Assembly: GCA_003648395.1 (NCBI GenBank)
Contig: QMPB01000068.1
Span: forward strand, 1-13,172
Direction of reading: 5' to 3'
Source: Bacteroidota bacterium
GTDB lineage: Bacteria > Bacteroidota > Bacteroidia > Bacteroidales > UBA1556
DNA length: 13,172 bases
Shown here in pieces: positions 7,915 to 13,172 of this stretch (within the stretch, counting starts at the first letter, position 1; each line of letters begins with the position of its first letter). The position numbers and the translations under genes were made by a program. The notes below the pieces were generated by a model. The model was given only the letters and a program-made list of their open reading frames with translations, searched no databases and had not been told where the DNA came from.

Positions 7915-8400
7915 TTAAATCACCATCTCCAAGCTACCGATATATTTCTTCAAAGCAAGTCTCGCTCTATAAATATAAACCTTCACTTGCGATTCATTTA
8001 ATTCTACAATATTTCCAATCTCTCTATACGAATAGCCTTCATAATCGCGCAAAAGAATAACTGATTTCTGAATAGAAGGCAATGTTTCCAATGCATCATT
8101 AAGCACTTCGCTTAAATCTGAATACGAATTAGTATCTGTTCTATTTCTTTCTAAAAACCCATCATCTACTTCTTGCTTTCTGTCCTTTCTAATATAATCA
8201 ATCATAGTATGGTAAGCAGCCGTAAAAAGATAGGATTTTGATTTCTTAGCATCCACATCCTTATGCTTTACCCACATTTTAGTAAAAGCATCTTGCACCA
8301 CATCCTTTGCTGTTTCTTCGTCTCTTATATTTTTTAGAACGAATCTAAATACAGCATCGGCATAATTATCCACACATTGATTATAGTCTTGAGTAGTCAT
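7915..8400 (-). CDS. RNA polymerase sigma factor, ECF subfamily
   Basis: The 161-residue protein has the two-domain ECF plan. Region 2 covers about residues 14-75: DAVFRFVLKNIRDEETAKDV, DAFTKMW, then SYLFTAAYHTMIDYIRK of regions 2.3-2.4, which bind the -10 element. A short acidic linker follows (about 78-102). Region 4 covers about 105-155 with LPSIQKSVILLRDYEGYSY, then REIGNIVELNESQVKVYIYR forming the helix-turn-helix for the -35 element. It has no extra C-terminal domain. The ATG at 8400 sits about 55 bases below a good primary-type promoter (8457-8486). The gene behind it encodes a single-pass membrane protein that is probably its anti-sigma factor, which suggests release on an envelope signal. 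The target promoters cannot be read from the window. Sigma identity is secure; the particular ECF group is not assigned. Confidence 0.95.
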   Translation of the reverse strand: MTTQDYNQCVDNYADAVFRFVLKNIRDEETAKDVVQDAFTKMWVKHKDVDAKKSKSYLFTAAYHTMIDYIRKDRKQEVDDGFLERNRTDTNSYSDLSEVLNDALETLPSIQKSVILLRDYEGYSYREIGNIVELNESQVKVYIYRARLALKKYIGSLEMVI

Positions 8401-8456
8401 TTTCGCATATAAACTCTTTAGTCTTCATTTCAGACGGAGTAATGATTAATTAGTTA

Positions 8457-8486
8457 CAAAGGTATTAAGGAAAAGTGCTTAGTCAA
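8457..8486 (-). promoter_or_regulatory. Bacteroidetes-type primary promoter for the ECF sigma gene
   Basis: Read on the minus strand, TTG (8486-8484, within ATTGAC) is followed by a 19-base spacer and TACCTTTG (8464-8457). This matches the established Bacteroidetes sigma-A-type pattern of TTG about 19-20 bases before TAnnTTTG. It predicts transcription starting near 8450 and a leader of about 50 bases to the ATG at 8400. It does not look like an autoregulated ECF promoter, so basal expression from the housekeeping sigma is inferred. Confidence 0.6.
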
Positions 8487-8633
8487 TATTTCCTAATTTA
8501 ACAATTATCATAACTACTTATTTCTTATCTATTTACAAACACAGCAGGTTTCTAAATTTCAAAACATTTCTTCTTAGCCTAAAGTTATCAAATCACAATA
8601 GTTTAAACAGTATTAACATGATTTACAGGCTTA

Positions 8634-8648
8634 TTTTACTTCGTAAAA
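8634..8648 (-). terminator. Small hairpin directly after the aminopeptidase stop, possible weak terminator
   Basis: TTTTAC (8634-8639) and GTAAAA (8643-8648) form a perfect six-base inverted pair with a three-base loop, immediately after the TAG stop of the minus-strand aminopeptidase. The stem has a single G-C pair and no clear U-run follows on the minus strand, so intrinsic termination would be weak. It may simply be a chance palindrome in AT-rich DNA. Confidence 0.25.
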
Positions 8649-9932
8649 CTATTTCATAGCCATCTCTATTTCCTCCACACCAACAGGAAAATCAATCATC
8701 AAATCAATGGGTTCTTCCGCTACAACAATATCAGTCTCTATTCTAATTCCAATACCTTCTTCTTCAATATAAAGACCAGGCTCACAAGTTAGAATCATAC
8801 CTTCTTTAAATGGAGTCTGCTTAGTTCCCACATCATGCACATCTAATCCCATAAAATGCGAAGTTCCATGCATAAAGTAGCGTTTGTAAATTGGCTCTTC
8901 ACCTTCGTAATTATCAACTTCTGCTTGAGAAAATAAACCAAGTTCTACCATTTTCTCTTGCATCCATTCTCCCACTTGCTCATTAATAATGTCAATAGTA
9001 TTGCCTGGTATATATAGTTTTTGAGCTCTTTGATATACATCAAGCACTGCGTTATAACATTGCTTTTGTCTTTCGGTAAACTTTCCATTTACAGGAATTG
9101 TACGCGAACAATCAGCAGCATAGTTTGCATATTCTGCACCAAAATCCAAAAGTAGCAAATCACCATCTTTCATCACTTTATCATTATCAACATAATGGAG
9201 AATGCAAGCATTTTTGCCACTGGCAACTATTGGTTCATAAGCATGCCCTTGGGCTCCATTTTTTAGAAATTCGTAAGTTATTTCTGCTTCTATTTCGTAT
9301 TCCTTTTTATTTGGTTTTGTGTTTCTAAGAATAGAAAAATAAGCTTTACGAGTTATTTCAACAGATTTCCTAATTGTATTAATTTCTTCTTCTTGTTTTA
9401 CTAATCTCAATTCTTGCATAAAATCGGTAATTGGCAAAAAACTCTTTTCAGGGAATTCCTTTTTCAAACTCTCTATTCTTCTTCCATTAGCAGAAGCACA
9501 GTTATCAAAAGATTTAATATTTGCGGATTCTATATAATATATTGTATCCACAAATTCCATTTGGCTATAAAGATAATTCTCAAACTCAGTATTCCAACAA
9601 ACATCTTTTATTCCTGATAATTCAGAAACCTCCTCTTTTGAATGTTTCTCACCATACCAAATTCTTTGTTTTTTATCAATATTCTTAACAAAAATTCTTT
9701 CCTTAAAGCTAACGCCATTATCAAAATGTGTTAAAGTCAATATAGTTTCTTCCTGATTAATACCACAAAGATGATATAAGTCAGAATTTTGTCTGAACGA
9801 AAAATATTGATCACCATTTCTAGGGTACTCATCTGGTGAAAACACCACAAGAATACTATTAGGTTTTATCTTATTAATCAGTCGTTTACGATTATTTTCA
9901 AAGAAACTATTAGGAAGTGTTAAATATCTCAT
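8649..9932 (-). CDS. pepP: Xaa-Pro aminopeptidase (aminopeptidase P, M24B metallopeptidase)
   Basis: This cytoplasmic enzyme removes an N-terminal residue preceding proline; its 427 residues are close to the usual E. coli PepP length. An AMP_N creatinase-like domain fills about residues 1-150 (SPDEYPRNGDQYFSFRQNSD at 32-51). The pita-bread M24 domain starts near 175 (LRLVKQEEEI). All five metal ligands are visible by comparison with E. coli PepP: D263 in LLLDFGAEY, D274 in AADCSRT, H359 in HGTSHFMGLD, E384 in CEPGLY and E399 in GIRIETDI. The substrate-contacting histidines H246 (ILHYVDND) and H366 (DVHD) are also present, so it should be active as a dinuclear, typically manganese, enzyme. There is no signal peptide. 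The ATG at 9932 (MRYLTLPNSFF) starts at the expected point of the family. It is divergent from the sdh operon and 248 bases upstream of the sigma gene, which has its own promoter, so it is probably transcribed alone. Confidence 0.95.
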   Translation of the reverse strand: MRYLTLPNSFFENNRKRLINKIKPNSILVVFSPDEYPRNGDQYFSFRQNSDLYHLCGINQEETILTLTHFDNGVSFKERIFVKNIDKKQRIWYGEKHSKEEVSELSGIKDVCWNTEFENYLYSQMEFVDTIYYIESANIKSFDNCASANGRRIESLKKEFPEKSFLPITDFMQELRLVKQEEEINTIRKSVEITRKAYFSILRNTKPNKKEYEIEAEITYEFLKNGAQGHAYEPIVASGKNACILHYVDNDKVMKDGDLLLLDFGAEYANYAADCSRTIPVNGKFTERQKQCYNAVLDVYQRAQKLYIPGNTIDIINEQVGEWMQEKMVELGLFSQAEVDNYEGEEPIYKRYFMHGTSHFMGLDVHDVGTKQTPFKEGMILTCEPGLYIEEEGIGIRIETDIVVAEEPIDLMIDFPVGVEEIEMAMK

Positions 9933-10089
9933 ATTAACTTATTTAGAAGAATTTTAAATAAACTTTTCAGAATGCAAATATCCGTCTTTATAACTTACAT
10001 TTGTGGCGCTAAAGGAAGAAAATTTTGCTAAAACCATACAATTTAATGATTTACTGTAAGTTACAAGTATTTTCTTTCTTTTTTGAAAA

Positions 10090-10105
10090 GGCAGTTTAAA
10101 TTGCC
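10090..10105. promoter_or_regulatory. Near-perfect palindrome in the pepP-sdhC divergent spacer
   Basis: GGCAGTTTAAATTGCC is a 16-base palindrome with a single mismatched pair (G opposite T), sitting 60 bases before the sdhC ATG and next to a locally GC-rich CCGGCGG. It could be an operator or part of the sdh leader, but no regulator family can be assigned from it. Nothing else that I can support lies in the 233-base spacer 9933-10165, and no convincing complete promoter was found there. Confidence 0.25.
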
Positions 10106-10165
10106 CGGCGGATAAAACCGTTGAAACTTATTGTTCAATAATTTACATTAAACAATCAAAACACT

Positions 10166-10834
10166 ATGAGTAATTCATTACTAAACTATGCATCAATCAC
10201 AAAGAAGATTAGTATGTCAATACTAGGGCTGTTCTTAGCAGCATTTCTATTGGTGCATTTGACAATCAATTTGATGTTAATATTACCAGACGAAGGTGAA
10301 TGGTTTAGAGCATCAGCTGAATTTATGGGCACAAATCCCCTAATAAAAGTATTTGAGATTGTTTTATTTGCTGCATTTATAGTTCACATCTTGATGGGAA
10401 TAATATTGTGGTTTGAAAACAACTCTGCACGACCTGTTGGCTATCAAAAAACCAATGTGTCAAAAACTTCCTTAATGTCTAAATACATGATTCATACTGG
10501 TATTATTGTATTTATATTTTTAGGACTTCACTTCATTCATTTCTATTTTGTAAAAGTAGGTTTAATAAGTGGGCTAATGGATGCAGAAGGTCATCCTGAT
10601 TTTTACAATTCTGCAATTGAATTGTTCAAGCAACCACTCTATGCTATTATTTACATCATCTCATTCTTAGCATTAGGTTTTCACCTAAATCATGCTATAC
10701 AATCAGGATTTCAATCCTTAGGATGGGAACATAGTAAATATACAGCAGCTATTAAAATTGTGAGTACCTTATATTCACTATTAGTAGCAATAGGTTTTTC
10801 TATTATTCCAATCTATTTTTTGATTGCTGGATAA
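10166..10834 (+). CDS. sdhC: Succinate dehydrogenase/fumarate reductase cytochrome b subunit (type B, five-helix)
   Basis: This 222-residue integral membrane protein anchors complex II and passes electrons between the iron-sulfur subunit and menaquinone through haem b. Five hydrophobic helices are visible, at about 13-40, 59-84, 105-130, 155-178 and 195-220. This is the single-subunit dihaem anchor of the Bacillus/Wolinella/Bacteroidota type, not the paired SdhC/SdhD of proteobacteria. Likely haem-ligand histidines are H31 (LLVHLTIN), H74 (FIVHILMG), H122 or H125 (LHFIHF), and H173 or H176 (GFHLNHAIQSGFQSLG, a typical family motif). The ATG at 10166 precedes a typical short N-terminus (SNSLLNYASITKK). 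It is first in the operon, 42 bases before sdhA. Ligand assignments follow family knowledge. Whether the complex runs as succinate dehydrogenase or fumarate reductase cannot be told from this subunit. Confidence 0.94.
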   Translation: MSNSLLNYASITKKISMSILGLFLAAFLLVHLTINLMLILPDEGEWFRASAEFMGTNPLIKVFEIVLFAAFIVHILMGIILWFENNSARPVGYQKTNVSKTSLMSKYMIHTGIIVFIFLGLHFIHFYFVKVGLISGLMDAEGHPDFYNSAIELFKQPLYAIIYIISFLALGFHLNHAIQSGFQSLGWEHSKYTAAIKIVSTLYSLLVAIGFSIIPIYFLIAG

Positions 10835-10876
10835 TTAATAATTAATGAATTTTAATCCTAAAAATACATTTTAGAT

Positions 10877-12817
10877 ATGTTAAAATTAGATGCAAAAATC
10901 CCAGAAGGGAAAATGGCCGATAAATGGACAAATTATATTGACCATGCAAAACTAGTTAACCCATCCAATAAGCGAAAGCTAGATATTATTGTAGTTGGAA
11001 CAGGTTTAGCTGGAGCTTCTGCTGCTGCTTCAATGGCAGAAATGGGATACGAAGTAAAAATATTCTGTTATCAAGACAGTCCTCGTCGTGCGCATAGTAT
11101 TGCAGCACAAGGAGGTATTAACGCAGCAAAGAATTACCCAAATGACGGTGATAGTATTTACCGTTTGTTTTACGATACTGTGAAAGGTGGTGATTATCGT
11201 GCTCGTGAGGCTAACGTATATCGTTTGGCAGAAGTAAGTAATAGTATTATTGACCAATGCGTTGCACAAGGTATTCCTTTTGCTCGTGAGTATGGTGGAT
11301 TACTTGACAACCGCTCTTTCGGTGGTGCTCAAGTATCACGTACTTTCTATGCCCGTGGGCAGACCGGCCAACAATTATTATTAGGTGCTTATAGTGCTTT
11401 AAGTCGTCAGATTAAGTTAGGAAAAGTTACGCTTTACAATCGTCGCGATATGCTAGATGTAGTTAAAGTTGACGGACGTGCAAGAGGGATTATCGTACGT
11501 AACTTAGTTACTGGTAAAATAGAAAGACATGCAGGTCATGCGGTAGTTTTAGCTACTGGTGGTTATGGTAATGTTTTTTATCTTTCTACAAATGCAATGG
11601 GATCAAATGTATCTCCTGTATGGCAAGCTTATAAAGCAGGAGCCGCTTTTGCAAACCCTTGTTATATGCAAATTCACCCTACCTGTATTCCTGTACATGG
11701 CGACTTCCAATCTAAGTTAACTCTTATGAGTGAAAGTTTAAGAAATGATGGTAGAATCTGGACTCCTAAAAAGAAAAAGGATGCTGAAGCTATTCAAGCA
11801 GGAAAACTTAAGCCTACACAAATTAAAGAAGAAGATAGAGATTATTATTTGGAACGTCGTTATCCAGCCTTTGGTAACTTAGTGCCTCGTGATGTTGCTT
11901 CTCGTGCAGCAAAAGAGCGTGTTGATGCTGGTTGTGGTGTTGGACCAACAGGAATTGCTGTTTATCTTGATTTTGAAGAAGCTATTGGTAGATTAGGAAA
12001 AAGTGTTGTAGAAGCTCGTTATGGTAATCTTTTCCAAATGTATGAAAAGATTGTTGACGAAGACCCATATACTACACCTATGATGATTTATCCAGCCTCA
12101 CATTATACAATGGGTGGACTTTGGGTAGATTATAATTTAATGACTTCTGTTCCTGGCTTATATGCTTTAGGAGAAGCTAACTTCTCTGATCACGGTGCAA
12201 ATAGACTTGGTGCTTCTGCTCTTATGCAAGGATTAGCTGATGGCTATTTTGTAATTCCTTACACTATCGCTGATTACCTAGCTGATCAAATTCACGTGCC
12301 TCGTTTCACTGGTAAAGAACCTGAATTTGAAAAAGTTGAAAAAGACGTTAATGACCGAGTTAAAAAACTCATAAACATTAACGGAACCAAATCTGTTGAT
12401 TCTTTCCATAAGCGTCTTGGCCATATCATGTGGGAATACGTTGGAATGGCTCGTAATGAGGAAGGTTTGAAGAAAGCATTAGTTGAGATTCCTAAGTTGC
12501 GCGAAGAGTTTTGGAAAGATGTTCGTGTTACTGGAAATATCGACGAATTCAACAATGAACTAGAAAAAGCAAGTCGTGTAGCAGATTTCCTTGAATTAGG
12601 AGAGCTCATAGCACGTGATGCTTTAAATAGAACAGAATCATGTGGAGGTCACTTCCGCGAAGAAAGTCAAACTCCTGAAGGCGAAGCTAAAAGAGATGAC
12701 GAAAACTTCACTTATGTGGCAGCATGGGAATACAAAGGCGATAACCAAGAGCCTGAATTACATAAAGAACATTTGACATTTGAAGCCATTAAATTGGTTC
12801 AACGTAATTATAAATAG
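10877..12817 (+). CDS. sdhA: Succinate dehydrogenase/fumarate reductase flavoprotein subunit
   Basis: The catalytic subunit of complex II interconverts succinate and fumarate using covalent FAD. The 646 residues show a Rossmann FAD motif at 39-51 ([13 protein letters not shown]). The covalent-FAD histidine is probably H73 in [13 protein letters not shown]. The capping domain carries [11 protein letters not shown] (H267) and SESLRNDGR. The catalytic arginine is probably R338 in VPRDVASR, with H409 in SHYTMGG at the dicarboxylate site. The FAD-binding tail is LYALGEANF, then [10 protein letters not shown] (R443). The C-terminal helical domain runs from about 505 and includes [10 protein letters not shown], a usual family element. 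Arginine is coded largely by CGT, in contrast to the AGA-rich mannosidase gene, which fits high expression. It lies between sdhC and sdhB on the same strand. The leader is AT-rich without a clear Shine-Dalgarno. Confidence 0.97.
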   Translation: MLKLDAKIPEGKMADKWTNYIDHAKLVNPSNKRKLDIIVVGTGLAGASAAASMAEMGYEVKIFCYQDSPRRAHSIAAQGGINAAKNYPNDGDSIYRLFYDTVKGGDYRAREANVYRLAEVSNSIIDQCVAQGIPFAREYGGLLDNRSFGGAQVSRTFYARGQTGQQLLLGAYSALSRQIKLGKVTLYNRRDMLDVVKVDGRARGIIVRNLVTGKIERHAGHAVVLATGGYGNVFYLSTNAMGSNVSPVWQAYKAGAAFANPCYMQIHPTCIPVHGDFQSKLTLMSESLRNDGRIWTPKKKKDAEAIQAGKLKPTQIKEEDRDYYLERRYPAFGNLVPRDVASRAAKERVDAGCGVGPTGIAVYLDFEEAIGRLGKSVVEARYGNLFQMYEKIVDEDPYTTPMMIYPASHYTMGGLWVDYNLMTSVPGLYALGEANFSDHGANRLGASALMQGLADGYFVIPYTIADYLADQIHVPRFTGKEPEFEKVEKDVNDRVKKLININGTKSVDSFHKRLGHIMWEYVGMARNEEGLKKALVEIPKLREEFWKDVRVTGNIDEFNNELEKASRVADFLELGELIARDALNRTESCGGHFREESQTPEGEAKRDDENFTYVAAWEYKGDNQEPELHKEHLTFEAIKLVQRNYK

Positions 12818-12820
12818 GAG
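12816..12820 (+). promoter_or_regulatory. Shine-Dalgarno AGGAG of sdhB overlapping the sdhA stop
   Basis: AGGAG lies five bases before the sdhB ATG and shares its first two bases with the sdhA TAG stop. A clear Shine-Dalgarno is unlike the other starts in this window, which have A-rich leaders. Together with the eight-base intergenic gap it suggests translational coupling of the two subunits. Confidence 0.6.
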
Positions 12821-12825
12821 AAAAT

Positions 12826-13172
12826 ATGGATTTAATATTAAAAATTTGGCGTCAGGCCAATATGCAAGCCAAAGGAAAAATGGTTGAGTATAAAGTCTCT
12901 GGTATTTCTCCTGATAGTTCCTTCTTCGAGATGCTTGATGTTTTGAATCAAGAATTGATTGAAAAAGGAGAAGACCCTGTAGCTTTTGACCACGATTGTC
13001 GTGAAGGTATATGTGGTACTTGTAGTTTATACATTAACGGACGTCCTCACGGACCAGATAGTGGAATTACTACTTGCCAACTTCATATGCGTAAATTTAG
13101 CAATGGTGACACTATCTACATCGAACCATGGAGAGCAAAAGCTTTCCCTATTGTTAAGGATTTGATTGTAAA
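12826..13172 (+). CDS. sdhB: Succinate dehydrogenase/fumarate reductase iron-sulfur subunit, 3' truncated
   Basis: 115 complete codons are visible before the window ends; the family is usually about 230-260 residues, so roughly half is missing. The visible part is the N-terminal 2Fe-2S ferredoxin domain: [10 protein letters not shown], then [19 protein letters not shown] with C58, C63 and C66, and the fourth ligand C84 in [26 protein letters not shown] precedes the expected linker to the 4Fe-4S/3Fe-4S domain, which lies outside the window. It carries electrons from the flavoprotein to the haems of SdhC. The gene starts eight bases after the sdhA stop and completes the C-A-B order typical of Bacteroidota. 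The ATG is fixed by the AGGAG just upstream and by the family's N-terminus. Confidence 0.96.
   Translation, partial: MDLILKIWRQANMQAKGKMVEYKVSGISPDSSFFEMLDVLNQELIEKGEDPVAFDHDCREGICGTCSLYINGRPHGPDSGITTCQLHMRKFSNGDTIYIEPWRAKAFPIVKDLIV

Noticed and set aside
9098..9617. Plus-strand reading frames opposite the aminopeptidase gene
   Set aside because: They run antisense to conserved M24 and AMP_N sequence and have odd His/Ile-rich composition without domains.
9996..10003. TACATTTG as the -7 box of a sdhC promoter
   Set aside because: It fits TAnnTTTG, but no TTG lies 19-20 bases upstream, and it would give a leader of about 155 bases.
12292..12609. Minus-strand 105-codon frame opposite sdhA
   Set aside because: Ser/Arg-rich composition is typical of the antisense of a strongly biased coding region, and sdhA is fully conserved there.
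1..13172. CRISPR array, tRNA or rRNA genes, or a complete insertion sequence
   Set aside because: No regularly spaced direct repeats, no cloverleaf-like or rRNA-like sequence and no transposase were seen; the non-coding gaps are all under 250 bases.

Overview
The window is an AT-rich stretch of a Bacteroidota (Bacteroidetes) genome. Four things point there: a very large secreted protein ending in a type IX secretion (T9SS) C-terminal sorting domain; a sdhC-sdhA-sdhB operon with a single five-helix cytochrome b subunit; A-rich rather than Shine-Dalgarno leaders before most genes; and a promoter upstream of the sigma-factor gene that fits the Bacteroidetes primary-sigma pattern (TTG, 19 nt, TAnnTTTG). 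I cannot name the genus. It does not look like a gut Bacteroides polysaccharide locus, since no SusC/SusD pair or FecR is present.

Layout. Bases 1-3710 (+) hold the 3' part of a giant surface or secreted protein: the end of a right-handed beta-helix, a chain of Ig-like and PKD-like modules, an FN3-like region and a T9SS sorting domain. Bases 3711-3929 are a degenerate intergenic inverted repeat. Bases 3930-6428 (+) encode an exported GH2 beta-mannosidase. It converges, with only one base between the stop codons, on a minus-strand pair: an ECF sigma factor (8400-7915) followed by a membrane-anchored, probably anti-sigma protein (7779-6430), whose cytoplasmic part is three copies of one module. 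A flavobacterial-type intergenic repeat lies between the two. Upstream of the sigma gene, also on the minus strand, is a metallo-aminopeptidase P (9932-8649). Across a 233-base divergent spacer lies the plus-strand succinate dehydrogenase/fumarate reductase operon: sdhC (10166-10834), sdhA (10877-12817) and the 5' part of sdhB (12826 to the window end).

How the parts fit. The sdh genes make complex II (membrane dihaem anchor, flavoprotein, iron-sulfur subunit). The sigma gene and the membrane protein behind it are laid out like an envelope-signal regulatory pair whose target genes cannot be read from this window. The mannosidase and the T9SS protein are exported products without an obvious shared pathway. 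Most of the window is ordinary housekeeping and accessory content. The most unusual part is the sigma/anti-sigma pair: a triplicated module, a TTG-only start and a repeat inserted between the two genes.
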